Part shown: one piece after another, positions 56,919 to 64,000 of the stretch
How the letters are laid out: every line of letters begins with the position of its first letter
Position numbering within the stretch: the first letter of the stretch is position 1
Assembly (NCBI GenBank): GCA_041394885.1
Contig: JAWKHI010000022.1
Span: 1 to 64,000, forward strand
Source: DSOI01 sp041394885
Lineage (GTDB): Bacteria; Acidobacteriota; Terriglobia; Bryobacterales; Bryobacteraceae
Reading direction: 5' to 3'
DNA: 64,000 bases
The notes under the pieces: model-generated
Seen by the model: the letters and a program-made list of their open reading frames with translations, nothing else
What the model was told of the DNA's origin: nothing
Databases searched by the model: none
Program-made: the position numbers and the translations under genes

Positions 56919-58407
56919 TTCCGTACGTCCATGGCGTTCCCGGCGACGGGACCTTCGGCGCATCCGGCGCCGCGCCCGGCGTTAGGCTATTGGCCAACTC
57001 GATCCCCGCCACCGCGATTTCCCGTCCGGCCGTTGGCGCCAGGTTCGAGTAGTATGTCAGCCGCGTCTCATACCCGCCCCCGGATGCGCTCAACGCCTCC
57101 TCGGTCGGCACATACCCCACGCACCCGTTCGACAGCTCCGCCGGAAAAGTATACGGAAACCGGCTCTTTGCCTTGATCTCCAACCCGAATTCCACAAAGT
57201 ACTCCGCCGGGTTCGACACGATCACCGCCGGACCCACCTGAATCGCCTGCACCTCCACCTCCGCCACCGGCTCCCGCCGGATCAGATGATCGAGCATCAC
57301 CGTTTCCTTCGCGAACGTCCACTCGGTCACCCCCACCTGTTTCGGATCCCCGTGCGTCAGCGCCAGAGCCGCGCGTACGCTCTCGGGCGACGGTTTCCGC
57401 CGCGGGATGCGCAGCGTCTTCACGCGATAGTCCACCGGCGTCAACGCGCCGCGCTTCATCAGCAGCATCGTCTTCACCGCCTCCGCCCCAACGCGCCCGC
57501 CCACCTGCTCCGCCCACTCCTCCGCCCCCGGACGCGCATACGGGCTCTGATTGTCCACCTGCGTGATGTCGCCGCATGCTCCCTGCATGAATACCACCAC
57601 CGCACCCGGCCCATACATCCCGCGGATCGTCTTCTCCAGATAGTAGATCCAGTTGGCGGAAATCCCGCCCGGCGACGTCGTGGCATGGCACGCGTAATTC
57701 ACCACGCATCCCGCCAGCCGCCCGTCGGTCTCCCATACCCCGATCACCCCCACTTCCGGATCGATCGGGCCCGCCGGTTTCACGATCTCCGGATTGTTCT
57801 GTCCCGGATGGGTGAACGTGCGGCCATTGGTCATCCGGAACCGGCGGTTGAACGCCACCTGATCCTCATGCCCGTGCCCGATGCCGCACAACCGGTCCTT
57901 ACGCCCCGCATCGGCCGCGCATACCGCCTCCACAATGCGTGTCTCCACCAGCCGCAGATACCCCGTGTCCGCCATGGACGACTGTTCGTAGGCCAGCTTC
58001 CGCACATAGGCATCGGCCCCGTCGAACTCGCCTGGCTGCACCATCCCCAGTGGACCCGAAGAGTGCGAATGCGAAGCATTGATCAAAACCGCGTCCCCGT
58101 CGATCCCGCACTGCGCCGTGATTCGCTTCCGCGCCGCAACCACCAGCGCCCGCGGCACGATCAGCGCGTCCAGCCCCACAACCGCCACCCTCTTGCCGCC
58201 GTCGTCGAACACCGCCGCCCGGGCCTTGCACGCATCGTGCAGACTCTTGTGAAAAACCTTGCCGTACCCGCCCGGCTGCTCCATCCCGATCTGCGGCGTG
58301 ATATCGGTCTCCGCGAAACCCGCCTTCATCCCCGGCGCCCCTTTCCAACTTTGTGCCGCCAGCGGCATGCAAGCCAGAAATCCGCGCCGCGTCACTCTCA
58401 CGCCCAT
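56896..58407 (-). CDS. Neutral ceramidase-like exported protein
   Basis: A 503-residue exported protein. The start is the ATG 58405-58407, giving a Tat-like leader MGVRVTRRGFLACMPLAAQS; the longer frame to 58569 has no signal. It begins MKAGFAETDITPQIG and has the zinc-amidase-like INASHSHSSGPLG, VVNYACHATTSPG and VFMQGACGDITQVDNQ motifs of neutral/alkaline ceramidases. Many bacterial homologues are annotated only as neutral/alkaline non-lysosomal ceramidase. The substrate is unproven; the upstream VOC gene overlaps its start by 10 bases. Confidence 0.83.
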   Translation of the reverse strand: MGVRVTRRGFLACMPLAAQSWKGAPGMKAGFAETDITPQIGMEQPGGYGKVFHKSLHDACKARAAVFDDGGKRVAVVGLDALIVPRALVVAARKRITAQCGIDGDAVLINASHSHSSGPLGMVQPGEFDGADAYVRKLAYEQSSMADTGYLRLVETRIVEAVCAADAGRKDRLCGIGHGHEDQVAFNRRFRMTNGRTFTHPGQNNPEIVKPAGPIDPEVGVIGVWETDGRLAGCVVNYACHATTSPGGISANWIYYLEKTIRGMYGPGAVVVFMQGACGDITQVDNQSPYARPGAEEWAEQVGGRVGAEAVKTMLLMKRGALTPVDYRVKTLRIPRRKPSPESVRAALALTHGDPKQVGVTEWTFAKETVMLDHLIRREPVAEVEVQAIQVGPAVIVSNPAEYFVEFGLEIKAKSRFPYTFPAELSNGCVGYVPTEEALSASGGGYETRLTYYSNLAPTAGREIAVAGIELANSLTPGAAPDAPKVPSPGTPWTYGNVPAQIE

Positions 58408-58793
58408 GGGTCGTAAGTTCCTATGTTCCAAACGTGACCCTCCGGATCGCGGCAGGTGAACAGACGCCCCCCATGATCCTGGTCCGCAATCTCGATTTCG
58501 ATCGGCCATCCCGCCTCCCGTGCCCGGCGGTGGACCTCGTCGGCGTCCGCCACCACAACGTAGGGGCACTGCGTCTCACCCGGAGCGGGCATCGTCATCA
58601 GCCTGTCGAACTCGCTCTCGCCCACCGAGCCCACCATGATCATTCCGTCGTTCAGGCGGAGCTGCGCGTGCCGGATCGTGTCGTCCGGCCCCGGCACCAC
58701 AAGATGCTTTTCGAACCCGATCACCCTGCACAGCCACTCGATCGCCGCTGGGGCGTCGCGATATCGCAGGCACGGGATCACCGAAGATGACAT
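58398..58793 (-). CDS. VOC superfamily (glyoxalase/bleomycin-resistance) protein
   Basis: A 131-residue cytoplasmic protein of two beta-alpha-beta-beta-beta modules. It starts SVIPCLRYRDAPAAIEWLCRV and ends with FTCRDPEGHVWNIGTYDP, the VOC pattern where metal or substrate ligands sit. It most resembles PhnB/YdhR-like single-chain members; the substrate is unknown. Its stop overlaps the ceramidase-like start by 10 bases, so they may be cotranscribed. Confidence 0.87.
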   Translation of the reverse strand: MSSSVIPCLRYRDAPAAIEWLCRVIGFEKHLVVPGPDDTIRHAQLRLNDGMIMVGSVGESEFDRLMTMPAPGETQCPYVVVADADEVHRRAREAGWPIEIEIADQDHGGRLFTCRDPEGHVWNIGTYDPWA

Positions 58794-58810
58794 CTCGATC
58801 AGCTTATCAA

Positions 58811-59710
58811 CTACCTCGTCAACTCCTCCACCAGGATGTTGCTCAACTCGCCTAGCAGCTTCATCCCGCGGTTGTCCGGCGAGTAATCGGTCTCCGGCAG
58901 GCCGTCCACCGTCAACGCCAGCACCACCGGCCCCTTCGGCGCGTACACGATCCCCACATCGCTGCGGAGCCGGTCGAGCGCGCCGCTCTTGCTTGCCACG
59001 CCATACCGGGTATGCCGCCCGATCGCATCCTTGAACTGCTGCCGTTTCAAAATCGCGATCATCTCCGCGCTCGCCGCCTTGCTCACCGCCTCCCCCCGCT
59101 CGATTTTCTCGAGCAGCATCGCCATTTCTCGCGGCGTACTCACACCGATCCCGTACCGCTCGTTCGCCTTCTCCCGTCCGGCCTTGGAATGGCCGGTCGC
59201 GCCGCCGGCCGACAGGATCTTCCGCAGGGACCGTGTACGCGCCAGCCCCAATTCATCCAGTACCTCATTCACCCGGTCCGCCGTAATCCGCCCCAATACG
59301 AGATTGGTCGCCGTGTTGTCGCTCACCACGATCATCATCCGCGCCACGTCCCGCAGCGGCAGCGCGATGCCGTCGCTGAACTCGGCCAGCACGCCCGCGC
59401 CGCCCACCTTGTCCCCCGCCCGCAGCACCACCGTCTCATCCCATTGCGCCCGCCCAGCGTCCACCTCAGCGAACAGCGTCACCAGAATCGGAACCTTGAT
59501 CGTTGACGCCGTCCGCACCGGTTCGTCCTCCCGAACCCCATGCGACACACCAGTGGCAATATTCTTCGCGTACAGGCTCACCACTCCGGACGAACTCGCC
59601 CCAAAAGTGCGAATCGCCGCGTCAACCCGCGCCTTCACCCGGCTGCCCGGCTCCGCCGCGCCACAAACCGCTACTGCTCCCGCCATCCATACCGCCAGTC
59701 CGATTCTCAT
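58811..59710 (-). CDS. Class A beta-lactamase-like serine hydrolase
   Basis: A 299-residue exported protein (signal MRIGLAVWMAGAVAVCGAA). Motifs: Ser69-Thr-Ile-Lys72 (STIK), SDN at residues 130-132, and KSG at 241-243, matching the class A arrangement almost position for position. The omega-loop ExxLN with the deacylating Glu is not seen; the region between (SLRKILSAGGATGHSK) is unlike it. It may hydrolyse poorly or act on other amides. The ATG directly follows AAGGA. It is divergent from the MgtE-like gene. Confidence 0.85.
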   Translation of the reverse strand: MRIGLAVWMAGAVAVCGAAEPGSRVKARVDAAIRTFGASSSGVVSLYAKNIATGVSHGVREDEPVRTASTIKVPILVTLFAEVDAGRAQWDETVVLRAGDKVGGAGVLAEFSDGIALPLRDVARMMIVVSDNTATNLVLGRITADRVNEVLDELGLARTRSLRKILSAGGATGHSKAGREKANERYGIGVSTPREMAMLLEKIERGEAVSKAASAEMIAILKRQQFKDAIGRHTRYGVASKSGALDRLRSDVGIVYAPKGPVVLALTVDGLPETDYSPDNRGMKLLGELSNILVEELTR

Positions 59711-59829
59711 TCCTTACCGATTCTACGTCCATCCGCGATTATTTCGAGAAGCGAACGGTCCGGCGCGGTATAACTGGTAGGAGGAAGAATCGCTTCCCCG
59801 ACTCGGCGTTTTCATGCGTACACACGGCA

Positions 59830-61068
59830 ATGGCGGAGACCCTGACCTACCTCTACCTGACCGAACTGCTCGGGCTCGTCGTGTACGATCTCAAGGGCCG
59901 TCGCATCGGCAAGATCCGTGACGCCGCGCTGGTGCCGGTTATCGATCCCGTCCGTGTGGACCGGTTCCTCATCGGCAGCGGCTGGACCTGGCTCACCGTG
60001 CGCTGGGATCAGGTCGAGTCCATTACCCTCGATGGCATCCGCCTGAAGGACGAAGTCCTCACCCCCTATCACGCCGACGAGTACATCCTCCGCTTGGTCC
60101 GTGACCTCCTCGATCAACAGATCATCGACGCCCAGGGCCGGAAGGTCGTCCGCGTCACCGATGCCACCTTCGACGTCCGCGACGGGCGCGAATTGCGCGT
60201 CATGGAGGTCGACATCGGCATGCGGAGCGTCTTCCGCCGCCTCACCCAGGGCATCCTGCCCCGCTCATGGATACGCCGTCTTCAGGAGCCCATCTCGGTC
60301 AGTTCCATCCCCTGGGAGTTCACCAATATCCTAGAACCCGATCCGCATCGCAGGCTTCGGCTCAACATCAAGACCAACCTGCTCGAGAGGCTGCACCCGG
60401 CCGACCTTGCCGACATCGTCGAAGACCTCGACCCCGAGGATCGCGAAGCCCTCTTCGAAGCCATGGACTCGGAAAAGGCCGCCGAAGCGCTCTCGGAAGT
60501 CGACCCAGACATCCAGGCCTCCATCCTCGAGTCCCTCGAGACCGAAAAGGCCGTCGAAATCCTGGAAGAAATGACCCCCGCCGACGCCGCAGCCGCCATC
60601 GCCGAACTCAACGCGGAAACCAGCGCCGAGATCCTCGAAGAAATGGAAGGCGAACCCCAGGAAGAGGTGCGCGAATTGCTCGAATTCGACGACGATACCG
60701 CGGGCGGCATGATGGACACCGAGATGCTCGTCCTGCCCGGCGACACCACCGTCGAGCAGGCCCGCGCCTCCCTCCGCTCCACCGAGGACCTGGCCGAACA
60801 CTGCAACACCGTATTCGTCAGCGGACCCGGCGGTACCCTCTCCGGCGCCGTCCCCCTCGCCCGCCTCCTCGCCGCCGCCGAAGCAACGCCCATCGCCTCC
60901 CTCGCCTCCACTCCCGTCATCCAGGTGCCCCTCACCGCGGACGAAGACGAGATCGCCGAATTGTTCGACAAATACAACTTGCTCAGCCTGCCCGTGGTCG
61001 ACAACGACGGCATCCCCCAGGGCGTCATCAAAGTGGATGACGTCATCACTGCTCTGAGGCGCCGGTGA
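59830..61068 (+). CDS. Soluble PRC-barrel/MgtE_N/CBS protein (Mg2+ sensor-like)
   Basis: A 412-residue cytoplasmic protein starting at the ATG 59830; the longer frame back to 59503 runs antisense to the preceding gene. Two PRC-barrel-like modules (residues about 11-75 and 95-150) are followed by an MgtE N-terminal superhelix (185-290, LHPADLADIVEDLDPEDREA) and a CBS pair (about 295-410, GGMMDTEMLVLPGDTTVEQA and LPVVDNDGIPQGVIKVDDVI). There is no membrane channel domain, so it is not a transporter. In MgtE these domains sense Mg2+ and gate the pore. It overlaps the downstream Nramp-like gene by 4 bases (GTGA). Confidence 0.88.
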   Translation: MAETLTYLYLTELLGLVVYDLKGRRIGKIRDAALVPVIDPVRVDRFLIGSGWTWLTVRWDQVESITLDGIRLKDEVLTPYHADEYILRLVRDLLDQQIIDAQGRKVVRVTDATFDVRDGRELRVMEVDIGMRSVFRRLTQGILPRSWIRRLQEPISVSSIPWEFTNILEPDPHRRLRLNIKTNLLERLHPADLADIVEDLDPEDREALFEAMDSEKAAEALSEVDPDIQASILESLETEKAVEILEEMTPADAAAAIAELNAETSAEILEEMEGEPQEEVRELLEFDDDTAGGMMDTEMLVLPGDTTVEQARASLRSTEDLAEHCNTVFVSGPGGTLSGAVPLARLLAAAEATPIASLASTPVIQVPLTADEDEIAELFDKYNLLSLPVVDNDGIPQGVIKVDDVITALRRR

Positions 61069-62354
61069 CACAGAGCATCAACGCCATCCGCCGGCCCGCC
61101 GGAGCCACCGTCTCCCTGTTCCGCAATCTCAAACGCCACATTGTCGTTTTCTTCGCCGTCCTCGGACCCGGTTTCATCACTGCCGTGGTCGACAACGACG
61201 CCGGCGGCATTTTCACCTATTCCCAGGCCGGCGCGCGTTGGGGCTACCTTCCCTTGTGGACCCTCCTGCCCATCACATTCCTCCTCGTCGTCACACAGGA
61301 AATGTGCTCCCGCATGGGCGCCGTCACCGAAAAAGGCCTCTCGGACCTCATCCGCGAAGAGTACGGCCTTCGCATCACCTTCGTCATGCTTGCCGCCCTG
61401 GTGGCCGCCAACCTCACCAACGTCATGGCCAACTTCGCCGGCATCGCCAGTTCCCTCGAACTGTTCCATGTCAGCCGCTACATTTCCATCCCCATCGCCG
61501 GCGTCCTCGTCTGGATGCTAATCGTCAAGGGCACCTACGCCAGCGTCGAAAAGATCTTCCTGTTCGCTTGTTCGCTCTATATCTGCTACATCGTTTCCGG
61601 CGTGATGGTGAAGCCGGATTGGAAGGAAGCCGCCATCTACAGTGTGCGGCCCGTGCTCATGTTTGACCCCGCCTACCTCACCATGGTGATCGGCATGGTT
61701 GGCACCTCCGTCGCCCCCTGGATGCAGTTCTACCTCCAGGCGGCCGTGGTCGAGAAAGGCATCACCGTCAAGGACTACGCCGAATCCCGCGTCGAAGTCA
61801 TCGTCGGCTGCATCGTGATGAGCGTCATCGCCTTCTTCATCATCGTCGCCTGCGCCGGCGCCATATGGACCGTTCGCCCGCAGGATATCTCCGACGCTAC
61901 CGACGCCGCCCTCGGCCTCAAGCCCTTCGGCGAATGGGCGTATCTCTTGTTCTGCGCCGGGCTGCTGAACGCCTCTTTCTTCGCCGCCTGCATCCTGCCG
62001 CTGTCCACCGCTTATACCGTCTGCGAAGGGTTGGGCTTCGAAAGCGGCGTCAATCGCCGGTTCGGCGAAGCTCCGATCTTCTACTGGCTGTTCACGGGAC
62101 TCATCGTTGTCGGTGGCGGCGTCATCCTCATCCCCGGATTTCCTCTCGTAAAGATGATCCTGCTCAGCCAGGTGATCAACGGTGTCCTCCTGCCGTTCGT
62201 GCTCATCTTCATGATCCTGCTCATCAACAAGAAGCGCGTGATGAAGGAATGGACCAACAGCACCCTCTACAATGTGGTGGCTTGGAGCGCCGTCGTCGTC
62301 ATGATCGGCCTCACCGTCGCGCTGGCGGCCATCAGCATCCGCGACGCCATTTGA
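61065..62354 (+). CDS. Nramp-family divalent metal transporter, NRMT-like
   Basis: A 429-residue inner-membrane carrier with 11 helices. The Nramp fold is clear, but the metal site differs: helix 1 carries DNDAGG (43-48) instead of DPGN, and helix 6 carries TSVAPWMQ, so the selectivity methionine of MPH is alanine (about 217). Loss of that Met is reported for Nramp-related Mg2+ transporters (NRMT), so Mg2+ or Mn2+ transport is likely (inference). The start is GTG at 61065 with GAGG just upstream. It is coupled to the MgtE_N/CBS gene. Confidence 0.85.
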   Translation: MTQSINAIRRPAGATVSLFRNLKRHIVVFFAVLGPGFITAVVDNDAGGIFTYSQAGARWGYLPLWTLLPITFLLVVTQEMCSRMGAVTEKGLSDLIREEYGLRITFVMLAALVAANLTNVMANFAGIASSLELFHVSRYISIPIAGVLVWMLIVKGTYASVEKIFLFACSLYICYIVSGVMVKPDWKEAAIYSVRPVLMFDPAYLTMVIGMVGTSVAPWMQFYLQAAVVEKGITVKDYAESRVEVIVGCIVMSVIAFFIIVACAGAIWTVRPQDISDATDAALGLKPFGEWAYLLFCAGLLNASFFAACILPLSTAYTVCEGLGFESGVNRRFGEAPIFYWLFTGLIVVGGGVILIPGFPLVKMILLSQVINGVLLPFVLIFMILLINKKRVMKEWTNSTLYNVVAWSAVVVMIGLTVALAAISIRDAI

Positions 62355-62383
62355 AGCGCACAGGTTGCCCAGGGCGCCGGGCT

Positions 62384-62417
62384 CGTCTTCGCGCTAGTTC
62401 CCGTCTTCGCGCTAGTT
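62384..62417. repeat. 16-bp direct repeat around the SPOR-gene stop
   Basis: CGTCTTCGCGCTAGTT occurs at 62384-62399 and 62402-62417; the second copy contains the stop (complement 62412-62414) of the SPOR gene. It is a small tandem duplication of the gene's tail. Confidence 0.7.
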
Positions 62418-63047
62418 GATGTTCCGTGGAATCGAGTCGAATCCCGACAACTTCAACTTTGCCTTGGTCTGCGGCACATCCCCGGATGCGATCGGCCCGA
62501 CAAGCACCCGCACCAGCGCCGAATCCGGAACCGGCATCTTCGCCGCGCGGAACCCTTTCGCCGCCAGATTCTGAATCAGCCTGTCCGCGTCAGGCGCCTT
62601 CGTCGCCGCCACTTGCAGATACGATCCTCGCACTAGCGCGCCGGCCGACACCGGCGCCACCGGAGGCCTCGTCGGTGGCGGTTCGGGTTTCGGTGGTTCC
62701 GGCTTCGGTGGCTCCGGTTTCGGTGGCTCGGGCTTCGGCTCAGGTTTCACCGGCGCCGTCGATACCGGCGGAGGCGTCGGCTCCGGCTTGGCCGGCTGGG
62801 GCGTCGACGGCTCAGCCGGCTCCACCGGCGTCGCCGGCGGCTTCTCGATGTCCGGCGGGCTCCCGCCTCCCACCGCAATCGGATCCGGTGGCGCCATCCC
62901 GGCCACCGTCACCGGCGCCGTGTAGCGGCCGGCCAGATACCCCATCGAAAAGAACACAGCCAGTAACAGGACCACCAGGAAGAACACGCTGAGCAGCTGC
63001 TTGTTGCCCAGGACAAGTTCGAATTCACCTTCTTCGTTCGTTGGCAT
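62412..63047 (-). CDS. SPOR-domain membrane protein
   Basis: A 211-residue inner-membrane protein. I chose the ATG at 63045-63047, which places the cytoplasmic tail MPTNEEGEFELVLG directly before the single helix LLSVFFLVVLLLAVFFSMGY; a longer frame to 63158 adds an unlikely leader. A proline-rich linker of tandem PPKPE-type units (residues about 60-130) leads to a C-terminal SPOR domain (YLQVAATKAPDADRLIQNL to SGFDS), which binds denuded peptidoglycan at division sites in FtsN/DamX-like proteins. Confidence 0.85.
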   Translation of the reverse strand: MPTNEEGEFELVLGNKQLLSVFFLVVLLLAVFFSMGYLAGRYTAPVTVAGMAPPDPIAVGGGSPPDIEKPPATPVEPAEPSTPQPAKPEPTPPPVSTAPVKPEPKPEPPKPEPPKPEPPKPEPPPTRPPVAPVSAGALVRGSYLQVAATKAPDADRLIQNLAAKGFRAAKMPVPDSALVRVLVGPIASGDVPQTKAKLKLSGFDSIPRNIN

Positions 63048-63461
63048 TGCGTTTGCTGCCCTATCCTCGTTTCGCCTAGTGTGCTCCTCCGCCGCCGGAT
63101 TCCGGCTCTGCATAGAGCATATATCGCCAAGCCCGGCCGGGACAACCTTCCTCGTCAAACATCACCCGGCAAAGCGAAGTCCCTTACCGTGTAAATCGGT
63201 ATCGAAACTAATTACTTGATAGTACCAAGTACGAAAAGTCCCTGTCAGACGCGACCGAACCCGCCTTTTCCGGCAAACACTTGGCGAAGATTTCACCCGA
63301 TTTGAGGGCACACCCAGCTCTTTAGGAAGGCGTCGAATCCACCGCTGGGGAGCCTCGCCACCTCGATTGCGTACTGTTACCAAACACCTATCAGGACTAC
63401 CTCCTTTGCACCCAGTAATAGCGCACCGGCACCATTTTCACCGCGCCTAAAATTGCCCAAG
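63048..63461. other. Intergenic region between the divergent SPOR and PAS-sensor genes
   Basis: About 410 bases with no convincing gene. The stretch 63190-63235 is AT-rich for this genome and holds TACTTG (63213-63218) and CAAGTA (63226-63231), a weak inverted repeat that could serve the minus-strand SPOR promoter. Frames on the minus strand here (for example 63162-63383) are antisense noise. I see no RNA gene or terminator. Confidence 0.5.
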
Positions 63462-64000
63462 ATGAAAAAGGTGAAAGTTGTGCTCCCACTGAAGACGACC
63501 ATCCAGGCCACTCGGCTCCTCGCTGCCATGACCGCTCTGTTCGCCCTCTGGAGCCTGTTCTGCTTCGGCGAGATGATGCTCCGCGTCAACGGCGACGGCC
63601 ACCGTATCGAACCCACCGGCCCTGGCGAACTCGCCGGGGAACGGCGCCAGGTCGCCGTCCGATGGGGCGTCTCCCTCCTCCTCGCCGCCGGCTGCATCGG
63701 CGCCCTCGCACAGTCAGAGCGCAAGCGCGAGGCCGCGCGTCCCTCTTGGTCCCGCGTAGCCATGGAATCGGCCGCCGACGCGATTTTCGTCACCGACAAA
63801 GACTTGCGCATCCTCGAATGGAACGCCGCCGTCGAACGCCTCCTCGGCTATCCCCGCGAAGAAGTGCGCGGCCAGGGCCTCGAGTGCATTCTCCCCATCA
63901 CCCCGGAAATGCGCCTCGCCGCCTTGCGGATCCCCGATAGCGAAGCCCGTCTCAGAGCACGCGTCATGCGGCGCGATGGCTCCCGAATCGCCCTGGAAAT
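63462..64000 (+). CDS. PAS-domain membrane sensor protein (partial)
   Basis: The gene begins at ATG 63462 and runs off the window; about 179 residues are visible. Two membrane helices (LLAAMTALFALWSLFCFGEM and RWGVSLLLAAGCIGALA) frame a short periplasmic loop. Then a PAS domain begins SAADAIFVTDKDLRILEWNA, with LLGYPREEVRGQ and MRRDGSRIALE, typical of histidine kinases or diguanylate cyclases. The output domain is beyond the end. No Shine-Dalgarno is evident. Confidence 0.82.
   Translation, partial: MKKVKVVLPLKTTIQATRLLAAMTALFALWSLFCFGEMMLRVNGDGHRIEPTGPGELAGERRQVAVRWGVSLLLAAGCIGALAQSERKREAARPSWSRVAMESAADAIFVTDKDLRILEWNAAVERLLGYPREEVRGQGLECILPITPEMRLAALRIPDSEARLRARVMRRDGSRIALE

Noticed and set aside
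62660..62750. CRISPR-like or minisatellite tandem array
   Set aside because: The 15-base tandem units code for the PPKPE linker of the SPOR protein; no spacers or cas genes.

Overview
The window looks like chromosomal DNA of a high-GC, Gram-negative soil bacterium. It is most likely an acidobacterium of the Solibacter/Bryobacteraceae type (inference). The signs are a 1129-residue Oar-like TonB receptor with a carboxypeptidase-regulatory N-terminus, a CE15 glucuronoyl esterase, NIPSNAP, DUF4097 and DUF3604 secreted proteins, several MacB/HlyD export parts, SPOR- and CRISPR-free accessory DNA, and strong G/C bias at third codon positions, which creates many long antisense shadow frames. I saw no rRNA, tRNA, CRISPR array, insertion sequence or phage gene.

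Region by region. 1-7 kb (minus strand): a compact run reading DUF4097 lipoprotein, DUF3604/PHP-like secreted protein, gamma-glutamyltranspeptidase, TIM-barrel epimerase, arginase (cut by the window edge). 7-14 kb: pyruvate carboxylase and a large TonB-dependent receptor. 14-18.4 kb: a TetR regulator divergent from a CE15 glucuronoyl esterase, followed by glucarate dehydratase, 5-dehydro-4-deoxyglucarate dehydratase and an unlisted 42-residue basic protein; together they suggest uronate/hexarate use from plant material. 18.5-25.4 kb: NIPSNAP protein, class C-like serine hydrolase, RRM protein, then the YacL-like PIN/TRAM protein with ispD-ispF, and ATP-dependent PEP carboxykinase. 25.4-34.8 kb: a secreted unknown, an orphan adaptor, an MFS transporter, and an operon of three stacked membrane-fusion proteins ending in a MacB-type permease with no ATPase; then a YheT-like hydrolase. 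34.8-38 kb: GH13 amylase, and OsmC/ECF sigma/zinc anti-sigma. 38-46.4 kb: TolC-adaptor-RND efflux operon whose RND gene carries about eight reading-frame shifts, then a DUF2892 protein and cytochrome bd (cydAB). 46.4-51 kb: a second gamma-glutamyltranspeptidase, a broken TPR gene, and an SGNH/MBOAT acylation pair. 51.3-55.7 kb: a tightly overlapping operon rimO-yacG-pgpA-NHL protein-cinA; yacG is only 57 residues. 55.7-59.7 kb: DUF1593 hydrolase, ceramidase-like protein, VOC protein, class A beta-lactamase-like protein. 59.8-64 kb: a soluble PRC-barrel/MgtE_N/CBS protein translationally coupled to a divergent Nramp whose metal site resembles the Nramp-related Mg2+ transporters, a SPOR protein, and the start of a PAS sensor.

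The most promising candidate for an undescribed system is the last pair: the Mg2+-sensing cytosolic half of MgtE, separated from its channel and apparently attached to a different transporter fold. The three-adaptor/one-permease operon and the TetR-CE15-hexarate neighbourhood are next. All functional statements are from reading translated sequence and motifs; no database search was run.
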